A DNA stretch of 64,000 nt. Origin: Ligustrum vulgare (taxonomy: Eukaryota > Streptophyta > Magnoliopsida > Lamiales > Oleaceae). Both the position numbers and the translations under genes were made by a program. The DNA lies in the NCBI GenBank assembly GCA_963555705.1, contig OY743180.1:40518129-40582128 (forward strand). The letters run 5' to 3'. Shown here one piece after another: positions 21,903 to 34,666 of the stretch. The notes beneath the pieces were generated by a model. The model did no database searches and was not told where the DNA came from. It saw only the letters and a program-made list of their open reading frames with translations. How positions within the stretch are numbered: the first letter of the stretch is position 1; each line of letters starts with the position of its first letter.

Positions 21903-23427
21903 TGTTCACTAATATTTTGCGATGCGAAATATACCCGCAAGTGTACGGGTCGTGAGAAGTAATAAAGTGGGCCTGAGAGTCTGGATTATCATCCCACGGA
22001 GACTGCTACTAAGTACCGAAATATTTTAGTTCTTAGCCCAATCTAAATGGACGAAAGAATTTTGATGTTTAAAACTAAAATTAAAGAATGCTATTTAAAG
22101 AATTTAAAAGCAAGATTGCTTTGTTTTTAAAACGATTGTAAAGTAGTTGGGACTCACGATTAACTTAGCCAATTAAATTAATTCCAACTCCAGTTTTATT
22201 TTCTAAATATGCACTCGATCGAATTCACTAATATATATTGAAATCTGTCCCTCGAGTTTAAATCAATTCTACCTAAATAAGTCAACCATGTATCTCTACA
22301 AAGGGTTCGAATATTCCTTATCTAGATGCATAGCATACAAGAATTCACACACGACCTCGATAAAAACAAGAGTATATCTCTATCTCTTGTCCAATTACTG
22401 GATTTATTACCTAGATCTAAGTTATTAACTCACCTCTCGGATTATGGAAATAACTCATTAAATCATGAATAAGTGGCCAGTTCATTCACGCATTAAACAC
22501 AATAATAAATCAATACATGCAATGAATCATTAAAACAAGTTAAATTGGAATTAAAATAATCAACTAGGCTACATCGTTCATCCCAACATGAAAAATTAGT
22601 TACACATCATAATTAAATAACAAAAACAATAAAATAAAACGTTCATTGAAAATAACATAAAGAAAGGAATGCTTGCACCAAGTTTCGATTCTTCAAGTAA
22701 TCTTCAAATCTAACCCCTTTGCAATGCTTGATTCCCTAAGAATTTGACGTTGAATTCTCAATTGTGGCTCATTCTTAGGTGAAGGTTCAGATTTCATATT
22801 TCATAAGTTGTATTTATAGGTATTGAAAAAACCTAAGTGAAAGTAGGAGAAAACCTATTCAAAATTGGGGAAAAGCCCAACCCGTGGCCCAGCGGAAAGC
22901 CACGTGACCACGTGGTTCAATACCACACGATCGTCAGGTAAGGCTCAAAACACTCGGGTTATAATTCCAAGGGGTTGCGAGATCGTGTACCTTTGATGCT
23001 GCGATCGTGTGGCTTTCGATTGTAGTACAATTTTCCACTTTTCTCGATTGTGTTAGTCGGTCCCTGCCTTTTAATTGCACCTTCAGTCCTCAACTTCCAA
23101 TTGAAGCTATTTAGTCCAAAAGACTTTGGAGTCTCATTGATTTTATCATTTCAACTCTCAAATCCTCCAATAGGGTCCACCAAATTCTTATTTATTCACT
23201 TTGGCACCATGCTAATTTCTCGGTTGACGTCAATGACTCCTCAATTGTCCAATTTAGCTCCAATTAGCATCCAATTGTGCATTTTTTTCCATCAATTGCA
23301 TCATTCTTCATCTTTTTGGGACATTTTATGAAATCTAAACAAATAAACACAAATGAAATAGCATTTTTTTTCTAAAACGACAATAATTTATTCTACTTTA
23401 GACACACAAATAAGTGTATAAAATACA
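21903..23427 (-). repeat. 5' LTR of a Tat-type Ty3/gypsy element
   Basis: It starts TGTTCACTAATATTTTGCG and ends ATAAAATACA (1,525 bp). The segment ATACCCGCAAGTGTACGGGTCG near the U5 end is typical of Tat-lineage LTRs. A PBS on its left shows that the element body lay to the left. No second LTR is found in the window. The ORF at 23050-23331 is not believed. Confidence 0.7.
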
Positions 23428-26400
23428 CTTGTTAATGAAGTTTCCCAAAATTTTGACCTAGGTTTTACACTAAATCCAAAAAAAAAAAAAAAAATTCTAG
23501 CCTAGACAACAACTTAATCATTTACCAAACCATAATTTCAATACAAGCAAGAAAACCCCAACAATTTTTCAAAATTGCGAAGTAAAGGAAGATTTAAAAG
23601 TGATGCAAGCTTGTAAGATGTTCAATCTCATATGAATGAATGCAAGTTAGGTAGTATGCTATGTTGGGGTGAATTTGGGGAGAGAAAATGAGTTTGAAAG
23701 AATTACCTTTGCATATTAAAAACTACCGAAATTACGCTACAGGTAACCGTGCGGCCGCATAGAAGAACTTCTTTTGGCAGTGTGGTTAAATGTTATAGGA
23801 TTTGTAAATTTTATTAAACAGCGCACGGCCACCATCTAACATGGAGGTGATTTTATGCAAATTTTGAAATTCTAACACAATTTTTTCCCAAAAAACACTT
23901 TGTTATTACTATACTCACTCACCTATGCTTGATTCATATCAAGAACTAAAGTATCATGCTCGTCAGCTCGTGTTTATGGTTTAACACTATAATTCAAGCA
24001 TGCAATGAAAACCAAAACTTCAATGGAATGAATATGCTTTTGAATGTCAATATGCATCATCTTTTGCTCTCAACTTTAAGGCCAGAAAATCATGATGGAT
24101 TGATGTTTTAACAATTCAAACAATGAACATACTTGTGATAACTCCGTAATATGATGCAAAGAACGCAAGGAAAAAACAATTACTCAATGATCCCAAAAAA
24201 AACCTCCTAAAACATATAAATCCTAAATTACTAATAAAATACTAAATTAGGCATAATAAAAATGAAAAGGATATAAGGCTGGGTTGCCTCCCAATAAGTG
24301 TTCCATTTAAAGTCTAAAGCTCGACTTTTGGTAAAGTTCCTCAACGTGATTCGAGATAAGATGTTGAAACATTGTCCCCAATTTTGGATTTTCTGACAAT
24401 ACTCCCAAACTCCTCATGTTGTGACTTGACTTTAAGCATCCCCTCCTTACTTAATGATGGTTCCAACTCAATTCTTGAATAATTCACCATATTTGGGTCA
24501 TGGTTCTCCATCTAAGTTAGGTTAAATATAGCATGTTCATTTGCAATCCTAAAGGATACCTTTCTTTTTTCAACATCAATTAAAGTCCGTACAGTAGAAA
24601 GGAATGGTCTCCCCAAGATAAATGGTAACTTTTCATCCTCCTCCACATCCAAAATCAAAAAATCAGTAGGAAATATGAACTTCTTCACTTTCACCAATGT
24701 ATCCTCTACAACTCCATATGAGTATCGAATAGATCAATCAGAAAGTTGCAACCTAATTGTCTTCACTTTGGATCATCAAAATTCAATTTCCTGTAAGCAG
24801 ACAAATGCATTAGATTAATGCTTTCACCTAAACACATAGAACTTTATTGAAAGCTAAACCACTAGTAATGCAAGGAATAGAGAAACTCCCTGAATCTTCT
24901 AACTTAGGTGTCAACTTCTTCTGTAGGATTGCACTGCATTCCTCATTTAAGTATACCAATTCAAAATCTTCAAGCCTCTTTTTTTTAGACATCACCTCCT
25001 TCAAGAACTTAGCGTAGCTTAGTATTTTCTTGATTTCCCTATAAAATGGATATTTATGTGCAGTTTCTTTAACATATCCAGAAACTTAATGAACTGTTGA
25101 TCCATAACATGATGAGTCACTCTCCCGGGATATGTAAATGGTGGAACATAAGCTTTTACAGGTGGCCTTTCTGTCCTCTCCTTATTATCTGATTTTTGTG
25201 GTTCGTCGGGCTGGTTCACTATCTTTGGCAGCTTGTCCTTTTCTTTTTATCCTTCAACAACTTCTTCTAATTTTTCTACTTTCTTCACATGAACTTCTAG
25301 CAATTGAACCCTGCTCCTTGTAGTGATGGCACAAACATACTCCCTTGAATTTGTTTCAGGGTTGCTTTGCAACTGTTCTGGCTATCTCTCAGTCTTGCTA
25401 GCTTCAACAGTCCCAATTTTTAATTCATTGATTTCACCCTGATGACTTTTCATCATTTGCATTATTATTGTCATGCTTTTACTAAAGGTGGTTAAAGTCT
25501 GTTCCAACTTCTGCTGCTATTGGAATCCACGCGAGTTTTGGACATTTTGATTATTTGACCAAGAAGAGTTAGGATGCTTTCTCCAATCTGGATTGTACAT
25601 TTGAGAATATATCCCTTCCTGCATCTAATTATTTCCCACATAGTTTGTCTGCTCTGCACTTGGTTGACCTTGAAGTGCAACAAGACAATTATGTGATACA
25701 TGATTTTTCAAAACAAATGTCGCATATTTGATTTGCTTGAACTGGATGTATGGGAAGCTTTCCTGAACCATCCAATTTCTTCACTAAAGCATCAACATTT
25801 ACAATAAGCACTGTAATTCTCTCTACTTTGTGAATCCCTACAACCTTTGGTGTTTCCCAATCAGAATACCACTAATAGCAATTTGCTACCATCTTCTCAA
25901 AAATATCAGTTGCTTGCTCATAAGTCAAATCTATAAGTGAACCACTAGCTGCTGAATCTTCATGTCTTTTTTATATGTCAACCCATTGTAAAATTGTGGA
26001 CCAAAATCCAATCAGATATACCATTAATGGGACACTGTCTCTGCAGTTCATTGTATCTCCCCCATGCCTCATAGATCAATTCCCCTGGCTGTTGATTGAA
26101 AGTTAAGATCTCTCTTCTGAGTTTTAACATTCAACATGGTGGGAAGAAGTTATTCACAAATTTCTGACTTAATACGGCCCAAGATGTAATAGTCATCTAG
26201 CAAAGAATAAAACCATGATTTTGCTTTATCTGCAAGAGAGAAAGAGAAGAGCTTCATTTTGACTGCCTCATATGGAACTCCAGTCATTTTTTTCATGTCG
26301 CAAATTTCTTTAAAAGTTCTGAGATGTGCATCTACGCCTTCTGAAGGTAGACTATGAAAATACATATGTGTTGGATTAGTATAATTAAGGAGGTTTTAAT

Positions 26401-26797
26401 TTCATAGTTGTTTGTTGGTATTGGCGGCAGGGCAACACATGTCCAAATATCATCCACTGGGGGAATCATGTAATCCCTTAAAGGTCACCTCTAGTCATTG
26501 ACTGTTGCTCCTATACAATTACCTGCTTTTGATTTAACTGATTTCCATTCATAGGATCCTATTGATTGTTTGGAAGTTGAGGATTGTTTGTCTTCTGCCA
26601 TTTTGTTTTTCAAATTCTTCCAACTGCTGTTATCGCCTTTGTTGACAAGTTCTTTTCATCTCTATGTAAAAAAGAAGACAAATCATAGTTTTGGAACTTC
26701 TTAAAAATAACTAAAATAAACAAACTAAAAGTAAAAGTACTAAAAGTAAAATTTAAATTAAAGTAAAAATTAAAAGATATCGATAATAATCAATAAT
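23428..26797 (-). pseudogene. Decayed Athila-like gag-protease region
   Basis: Fragments read along the minus strand in the right order. The gag core is at 26150-26365 (GVDAHLRTFKEICD, LFSFSLADKAKSWFYSL). A middle part at 25019-25219 reads VKAYVPPFTYPGRV and LKKLHINIHFIGK. The protease end at 24512-24697 reads KFIFPTDFLILDVEED and PFILGRPFLSTVRTLIDV. GGGTTGCCTCCCAATAAGTG near 24293 is a phrase often seen in this lineage. Between the fragments the frame is broken many times. RT and integrase are not seen. Confidence 0.75.
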
Positions 26798-26814
26798 CCC
26801 CAACAACGACACCA
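26798..26814 (-). other. Degenerate Athila/Tat-type primer-binding site
   Basis: CCCCAACAACGACACCA is the reverse complement of TGGTGTCGTTGTTGGGG, a mutated form of the TGGCGCCGTTGCCGGGG-type PBS. An LTR remnant probably begins at 26822 (TGATGTGTGCC); its extent is unclear. Confidence 0.6.
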
Positions 26815-26821
26815 AAAACTT

Positions 26822-27195
26822 GATGTGTGCCAATCACAAGTGCTAAATAATTAATTAATATTATTATAAAAAAGAATTCACCTCGCCCCGCACCATTGAA
26901 TACAATTCAAATAAAATTAAACGTACATTTTACTCCTCGTCGCCACCTCCTCCACCACCACCACCACCGACGCTCCAGTATCTCCAACGCACCATCACCA
27001 TCGTCATAACCACCACCACCGTCTTTGTCATCTTCATCACCAGAACCACCACAACCACAACTATTACCACCACAACCACCATCAGATTTTCGATGCACCA
27101 TCATCAAAACAATAATCGTCGCTTCACCAATTAAGCTATAATTTTATTTTTTTTTATCTATTTTCAGAATTGAGAATCCAAAAGAAGAAGATTTG
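26822..27195. other. LTR remnant and CCA-rich low-complexity sequence
   Basis: 26935-27110 is (CCACCA)n-like on the plus strand. The Gly/Asp-rich ORF at 26907-27107 is its antisense translation and is not believed. Confidence 0.4.
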
Positions 27196-27600
27196 AAACA
27201 TTTTGAAGTGTAACATATGATTTAATGAATTAAATGTGACATGTAAATTGAACATTTGAAGTGTGACATGTCACATGATGCATCAAATAGGTTGTGACCT
27301 GAAGATTGTTAAAGTGTGAGATCTAACTAAATGTATCAAATGTGACCTATGACCTAAACATTTGAAGTGTGACATGTGACATAATGCATCAAATAGGAAC
27401 CTGGATAAATGAAGTATAACCTGTGACATAATGCGTCAAATAGGTTGTGACCTGAACATTTTTGAAGTGTGACTTGTGACTCATGAAATGTGATGTAATG
27501 ATCCGGGTTGCCTTATAGATCGACGACTATCCCCACTGTACAAACATAGGTCTTTTCTGCATGTTTTGTCCTCACTCACATGCTCCTTAAGAAAATTTTC

Positions 27601-27660
27601 CAGGGGTCACTCATCATAGAATTGCTTCAAGCCAAGCATGTTTAACTCTAGAGTTTCTAA
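27601..27660 (-). promoter_or_regulatory. 5S-rRNA-like Pol III promoter region, left Cassandra LTR
   Basis: On the minus strand it reads AGAAACTCTAGAGTTAAACA then TGCTTGG..GATGAGTGACC, matching the internal control region of plant 5S rRNA with several changes. Confidence 0.8.
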
Positions 27661-28030
27661 AGATGGACTTCCAGAAAAGAAGGTGGACCTTGTTGGTATG
27701 AGTAGTACCTATCAAATCTTTTAAGCTTTCTTAGCCAAGGTATTACAATCACCCCCCTCCCACTAAACATGTGACGTCCTCTTCGTGCTTAAACCATCTA
27801 AGGATCTGTTACCAAGCATTGGGATTCTAGAGGTGGCTCCTACAAGTTTAAAAGGTGGCTCCTGCCTTAAGTCGTAGCACTTAGTTCTCGATTTTCGACT
27901 GTCGACCGGCTCTGATACCATTTGTAATGATCCGGGTTGCTTTATAGATTGATGACCATCCCCACTATACCAACATGGGTCTTTTCAGCATGTTTTGTCC
28001 TTACTCGCACGCTCCCTGAGAAAATTTCTC

Positions 28031-28091
28031 AGGGGGTCACCCATCATAGAATTGCTCCAAGTCCAGCACGTTTAACTTTGGAGTTTCTAAC
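28031..28091 (-). promoter_or_regulatory. 5S-rRNA-like Pol III promoter region, right Cassandra LTR
   Basis: The minus strand has AACTCCAAAGTTAAACGTGC and GATGGGTGACC, closer to 5S rRNA than the left copy. Confidence 0.85.
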
Positions 28092-28490
28092 AATGGACTT
28101 CCGAAAAAGAAGATGCACCATGTTGGTATGAGTAATACCTATCAAATATTTTAAGTTTTCCCGGCCAGGGTATTACATGTGACCAGTGGCCTAAACATTT
28201 GAAGTGTGAGTTGTGACATAATGCAACAAATAAGTTGTGACCCGGACATTTGAAATGTGAGCTATGACCTGAACATTTGAAATATGACTCGTGACCTAAA
28301 CAAATAAAGACCTGTGACCCATGAGTTAAAAGGAATTGTACCCAAAACTATTCAATGTGACTAGTTCTCTTGGATCTCATCTTGTGACCTGTTAAGTGTG
28401 ACCTACAAGACATGTGACCAAGGAATTTTATGACTTGTGACCTATGAGTTGAACATGTGACCGTGACTTGTATATGTGACTTCTATCAAT

Positions 28491-30232
28491 TCAAATGTCA
28501 TAGATGATTGTGCACATGTAGCATATCATTGTATCATTGTCGACATCCATTGTCTACGGGTCACAGATCATTGCATCACCAACCACCATCGCTAGTACTA
28601 CTACTACTACCTCAAAATCCACCACAAAACCACCTCAAAAACTACCATAAAACATCTAAATAAGTTTGAGTTTTTTAGTTTTAGTTCTTCACAATAAGTT
28701 TCCAAATACTGGAGCATAATCACCGCCACAGCGCAAAACCACCAAAGCCACTACTACCGCCGCACAACCACCAGCTCACCATAGCCACCACTCGCATTAA
28801 CCACCAAAAAACCATCACCACCGCCACCACCCTCATCAACCAAAGATCTGAGAAAAGAAGATAGAGGGATGCAGTAGCTCAATCTAGCAATGTGAGGGGA
28901 ATCTGATGAATTCGAGTCTCATGAGGCTAATTCGACGCAATGTTAGGAATTCGACGAGCTGGGGTTTCGTCATGGGGAAAGATGCCAGATAGAGGATGAT
29001 TTTGTATGGGGGTAATGGTTTCCATTCTACCACATTGCATCCTCACCAGTTACCACTGCCTACCTTACCTCCTCCTCCTCCTCCGCAGCACCATCCATAA
29101 TAGCAGTGAAGTAGAGTTCACCCGCAACAACACCACCGAATCACCACCATCCCCTTCCCCAACAAACCCACACAATGACCATAGGTCAAAGAACCAGAAG
29201 CCAAAATTGTAACAATGGAAAGTGTAGTTTCTTCTTCAATCCCATGTCAGATCGAGGAATGCAATGGCCTTCCTTCCCTCCGAGGTTGTCCACCACTCCA
29301 CTGGTGAGCTATCCTTCAAGGTGATATATACGTCACCCAGTATGACTCCGTCTGTCGCCAAATATGTCGAGAAATCCGGATCCTCCGAGACATAGATAGT
29401 TTCATTCGCCACCATCAGTATGATGGGTATGTCAGTGGTCTCCGGAATCTCTGTGGCCACCATCTGTAGATCTCTTGAATCTGATTGAATAAATTAATCA
29501 AAATGTAAAATGCTTCATTTGGTTGAGGGTGATGGGTGTTGTGGGTAGGTATGGTATGGGATTATTGGTTATAGTAATATTATTAATTAACATTTTAGAG
29601 ATGAATTAGAACTTGATTATTGTATTAAAAACATACCAACTTTCTTTTCGAATTGTTAATTTTAAAAACCTGCTGAGCTGTAATTTCCACATATTGTTAT
29701 GGTAGTCAAAATTCAAGTTATTAACATGGGTGTAGGCCTTCCGTAGCCCAATATACCCAATCCCAATCCCACTACCACACAACTCTACCCACAAAGCCAA
29801 TACATAGCCTCCAAACAAATAATAGCCTCATACACAGCCCACATATATCCACCCAATTTGAACTCAAAATTGTAAGGGGAAATTACACTAACTACCTCAA
29901 AAAATAAGGAATTTTAATTATACCGTCTAATTACTTAAAACCTTTAAACACCAATAATAATTATGGTGTAAACTTCAAAGATGATTGAACCCTTTTCTCC
30001 CTGCTAACTCACACCCGTTTTGCCCACTTTCTCTCCCATAGATCTCAATGTCTCCAAGCACGTCTTCAAAGAGGAATAAAAGGTGGGTGTTCTCCTTTTT
30101 GCCTTCAATTCATGATTCTACTTGACACCCAAGCATTGAAATGCTCAACAATCCTCATTTCGTGAACTTCTCAAACTATGAAGCTAATACATAGAATTCG
30201 CGACAAAAGAAGACAGTCCAACTAGATATGAT
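28491..30232. other. Unassigned region with CCACCA-rich stretches
   Basis: 28550-29220 is rich in CCA/CAC triplets. A 75-residue minus ORF at 29236-29463 (MVATEIPETTDIPIILMV start) is not low-complexity, but I do not recognise it and no exon context is visible. 29500-30232 has no clear gene. Confidence 0.3.
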
Positions 30233-30237
30233 CGATG
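30233..30237. repeat. Target-site duplication of the Copia element, left (CGATG)
   Basis: CGATG here matches 39436-39440. Confidence 0.85.
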
Positions 30238-30605
30238 TGTTGAAGTTTTAATTGCTCGATTTAAATCTCAAATGTGGTCCACCGTAGTCTTCATTAAATC
30301 TTCCACAGCAGTTGTAATCGTCCCATGCTTCCCTGATTTCGTGACAAATAATCCCATGTTGCCATTTTTGAGTTTGATGGAAACTCGGCTATAAATACCC
30401 ATTTTGGTCCCTAGGCTCATTCACTCAACATCTTCTGATATACACCATCATAGAAAGAGAGTTTGGAGCCTGAAAGCACCAAAAACCGAGAAGAGGAAGA
30501 AGCACCAGAAATTCAATGCATCAATGGCCAGAGGTTTTTCTCAATACTTGTATATTCGATCCCTTTAGTTGTTTATAATATATTCTTGGATCTGAATTTG
30601 ACTTA
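30238..30605 (+). repeat. 5' LTR of Copia element
   Basis: It starts TGTTGAAGTTTTAATTGC. It matches the 3' LTR throughout but has only one copy of a 27-bp unit that is doubled in the 3' LTR. A TATA-type GGCTATAAATACCC lies at about 30390. The exact right end is blurred by mutation. Confidence 0.85.
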
Positions 30606-30610
30606 ATTGT

Positions 30611-30622
30611 TGGTATCAAAGC
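30611..30622 (+). other. Primer-binding site of Copia element
   Basis: TGGTATCAAAGC is a one-base variant of the tRNA-iMet-type PBS. Confidence 0.8.
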
Positions 30623-32252
30623 ATGTTTATCTCTGCCTTGATGTTTGTAATTTTTCTTGACAAAAATCTGGTTTCTACCGATTGAATTTTACAAAACAGA
30701 AATTTGTTTTCTCATTCTTTTTATGCAAAATGAAGTTAGAAATCATTTAGGGGTGATATTTCTAACATTTTATGATTTGAAATGGAAATTTTTGTGTCCA
30801 ATGCTTGTGTAACCGAGTTCTTGCAAAGTTGATGGTGATACTTACAGATAAGTGTATGTAAATATAATAGGGCTATTTGTTTGATATATAAAAGCAAAGT
30901 GGACACGTACTAGATTTTTGCCCTATTATGGAATTTGATTGCATCTATATCTATATAATATATAAAAGTAGCTGAATTAACCCAATCAACTTCACTGTTT
31001 CCCTCCAAAACTCTTCTTCTATGTGCAAATTTTATTTATTTATTTTTCCAATTTTTGGGGACTTCAATATTTATCATGTTCACACTACTTATATTCCCTA
31101 TCCAATAATCAACTTTAAAACCCACTTCAAAAATAGTTGGGCCTTCAATATTTATTTATTATTTTCAAAATCGCTGACGTCTACTTACAGTCTTCAATAT
31201 TTGTTGTGTTTACATGGCTTCTATTTCCCACCGCCTAATTACACTGGAAAGCCAGTTATTTTCTTCTTCTTTTTTTCTTTTTCACTTTTTCAGAATTTGT
31301 TTCATTTTTTTCCCATTTTTCAAAATCTGTTGATTCATTTTTGTTTTCTATATCCTTTTTTTTTTTTTCCATTTCCCTATATACAACCTCTTTCATTTCT
31401 GTTATATATAATTATTATAAAGATATACACAATAATAAAAGATTCAATTAAAGGGTTATTTCTTTGAAAAAATGTGTACTGTTTAACATGACCGCTCCAC
31501 TCCACCTTCTATTTATCACGTTTTATGATTCAAAATTCCTGGTGCGGTGGTAATGCTTATTAGTTATTAATATTACAAACCAGTTGAAAATAAAAAATAA
31601 TAAATTATTTTTTGAAAAATTAAAAAGGATTGGCACTACTCTTTTCTTCAAGACCTGTGATATTTTGAGTCGTTGAATATAGATTTGAGTTTCTAACAAA
31701 AAAGAAAAAATATTAAAACAATAATATTGTAGAGAAAGCTTCGAAAACAATATAAAATGCAAAATTATTTTAGACTAATAAGAGGATTTGTTAATAGTCT
31801 ATTTATATTATGTTCTAGATTTCTCTATTGGGGTTGCAATGTGTTAACTAATTTTGGGCTATTTAGAATAGTTTTGGGTTTGATAAATATGTTAATGGTT
31901 TCGGCCGTTGAGTGAAGAAAAAACATATTATTCATGGGTCAGTATATATATTTGATGAAATTCTATATCACATTGTATAAAAAATAATAAAAATAAGAAA
32001 CTAGAATTATTATTTTTTTAAATTTGCTTTTACCGAGAAGTTGTTTTTTTATTTTTTATGATATAAGAACGATAATTTGTTTGGTTTTACTTATTTATAT
32101 TTGGCTTTCTTGTGTCAAAACCTCTCTTTTCATAAAAAAATTTGTTCTTCTAACGTTTTCAATCTTACAAATAAATATTTGTGTTCATTTATACATATCC
32201 AAAGTAAAATTTTTAGTTAAAAATTATGTTGAAATTTTATTACTAGATAATA

Positions 32253-32411
32253 TTCTCTCTGTCCTACAAAGATAGTCCACTTTTCTTTTTTGTCCGTCTC
32301 AAAAAGATAGTATACTTTATTTTTTAAGAGTGAAATTAATATTTTATATTCCATTTTGTCCTTAATCTGTGTGAAAATGAGTAGAGGACTATCTTTATGG
32401 GACGGATGGAG
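32253..32411. mobile_element. Stowaway-like MITE
   Basis: A 159-bp element with terminal inverted repeats (left TTCTCTCTGTCCTACAAAGA; right end reads CTCCATCCGTCCCATAAAGA in reverse complement), both followed by TAGTCC. TA duplications lie at 32251-32252 and 32412-32413. Confidence 0.85.
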
Positions 32412-33169
32412 TACTAAATTATAAATCACATCATACATATAGTTTTTTTTTTTTATATAAATAATCTTATTTTTAGTTATTTAGTACATCTAAAAATTGG
32501 AGCTCTTTTTTATAGCGTATTATTAAATTATTAAATATTTTTATAGAAAATTACATTTAATACGTAATTAATTTCTTATAATAATTGTGATATTTTATTG
32601 GTCTTAATTTTATGGATAAATATTTGGTTCAGTCATACAGATCCAATATCAAATTCTCAATTAAAATTATATCTAAAATTTATACACATTCGTATTTTTA
32701 TAAATCACTTGTATTGAAATTTTTATAACTAAATCCTATTTTTAGGTTATTTATTACATATACATATTAAAGTTCTTTCCTATGTTGCATTATTTATCAA
32801 AACTATTTCAATGACAATTACATTTAATTCTTAATTAATTTTTTATTCCAAAAAATCTCATATCACATTTTTTAACATTAACGGTTAACAAATTTATCTA
32901 TATTGTTTGAAATAATATAGTTATTAATGGTTTTTGTCCTAACTGTTAATTTTAAAATTTCAAAAAGTAATTAACCACACCAAGATATTCTTTGCTATAT
33001 TTTAATTCAAATTTTTTCACAATAATATATAAATTGTCTCCCAATTTACTTAACTAAAAATTGAGATGATCAATATTAAATTATAATTTCAATCAGAAAA
33101 TAATTACGTTGTATAAATATTGAAAACCTAAAATATCATAAATTTGATGCAATATCTTTGTCAACCTCG

Positions 33170-33177
33170 CAATTTTT

Positions 33178-33230
<53 letters not shown>
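33170..33230. repeat. Poly-T plus (ATT)n microsatellite
   Basis: About 17 T residues are followed by some 14 ATT units, inside the Helitron. Confidence 0.9.
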
Positions 33231-33231
<1 letters not shown>

Positions 33232-34666
33232 CATGTTGTTTTTCATTGTCAATTGTCAAAATATTGAATTTTATCTTTTATATGCATGGTCTCTATTATT
33301 AACTTTTTCATCTATTGTTTGAATGTTCAGAGTACATGAATACTGGAGATCCTACATTTAAGTATTCATTTTGCAAGGCGAATTTTTGGTTCGAGGAGAT
33401 AGTGAATAATCGTTACAAAACTTGAAGATCATATTTTATAAGGTCAAATTCTATCTGACTAATTCAGGATACAAGTTCTTTATTCCAAGGATATCGTTGA
33501 GCCATTAGAATTTTAGGATACTTATTAGATTTCAAAAAAAAACAATTTTCATTGATGGTGTCATATGCCATGACTATCAATAAGAGTCAGGCACAATCAT
33601 TTTCGCATGTATAACTTCTCTCTAAAAGGTTGATGTTTATACATGAAACTAATAAATGATGAACTTATCTATTATTTGTGAATATTATTTATTTTGTTTT
33701 AGAACTCATTAAATTTCGAATAGGATTATTTTTATTTAGAAGTTTCTTCTCGTGCATCGCACGGGATGATTCACTAGTTAGTATAAAGTGATGTGATTTT
33801 CGTGAAAGAAGGATATATGCAGTGCATGGCTAATGTTAAAAGTCATACATTCACTTCATGGCTACTGTTAAGTGATGCATTTATTATGTACTTTGTCTAT
33901 CTGTTGACATTTGTATAATATTTTCAAATTTCAATGTTTGTTGGAAACTTAAAATATCAAGTATGTTTAATTGATATACGTTAAAGGTTGTGCATAATAT
34001 TATATCTAATTATGCAATTTTATTTGGTACTTATATTATGAGTATATTTCAAGCATAAAATAACATGTTTTATTTTTATTATTATTATTTTTTGGTCATT
34101 GTTAAATTATGCAATATAGTATTGTTCTCATAATGTTTTAAATTTAATGTCGAGTGATCCATATAATTTTAATTAATTAGGGATTAGCCACGGCATCTCT
34201 TATTAAATATATTTATATATTAGTATTGTTTAGGATCACATTACGACTTCTAGACATTAATTGTGATTAATTATAATTAGTATAATAAATTTTATCCCAC
34301 AAGAACTTTTATTATATTTATACAATTAATTAGGATAAAATATCAAATTGTTTTTCATAATATACCCACAGGAATTATGGAACAGAATACAATTTGATAG
34401 TTTTATCATGAAGTTGAAGATAGAATCATCATATTATTATCATAATTTATTCACAAAATAATGAATTATTATGAATTTAAGTGAATAATTTGATAATTCT
34501 ATCATAAAGTAAATTTTGAATCTACCATTATTAAAAATTTAGCCTACGGGAACTTTTTATGTCAATAGATTCATTTTAGCATGATTTACATTGGTAAAGC
34601 ATGAATTTTTTTTTTTTTTGCTTCATTTATTTAACAAAAGCATGTATTTTAAATTTTATGCAGTTG

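Larger units (their letters stand above)
27494..28177 (-). mobile_element. Cassandra-type TRIM retrotransposon
   Basis: A complete 684-bp non-autonomous element: LTRs at 27494-27747 and 27923-28177, both starting TGTAATGATCCGGG and ending GGTATTACA. The PBS GGCTCTGATACCA (reverse complement) lies at 27908-27920. The polypurine tract on the minus strand is AGTGGGAGGGGGGTGAT, next to the left LTR. A perfect TGTGA TSD flanks the element (27489-27493 and 28178-28182). On the minus strand both LTRs carry a 5S-rRNA-like segment (GTTAAACGTGCT... and GATGGGTGACC), the hallmark of Cassandra. The LTRs are clearly diverged, so the insertion is old. No coding is expected. Confidence 0.92.
27196..28490. 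repeat. Degenerate GTGACCT / GAACATTTGAAGTGTGAC repeats, split by Cassandra
   Basis: At 27196-27490 and again at 28178-28490 there are many divergent copies of TGTGACCTGAACATTTGAAG and TGTGACATAATGCATCAAAT-type phrases, spaced about 40-70 bp apart. The two halves were one array before the TRIM inserted. Confidence 0.7.
30944..33777 (+). mobile_element. Non-autonomous Helitron
   Basis: The 5' end TCTATATCTATATAATATAT and the 3' end with hairpin CGTGC-ATC-GCACG (33751-33763), 10-14 bases before a terminal CTAG (33774-33777), are classic plant Helitron ends. Insertion is between A (30943) and T (33778), with no duplication. The 2,834-bp body has no Rep/helicase coding. The AT-rich ORFs inside (31021-31467, 31523-31762, 32024-32275) look like noise. 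Confidence 0.9.

Noticed and set aside
26907..27107. Gly/Asp-rich protein
   Set aside because: Antisense reading of a CCA/CCG low-complexity run.
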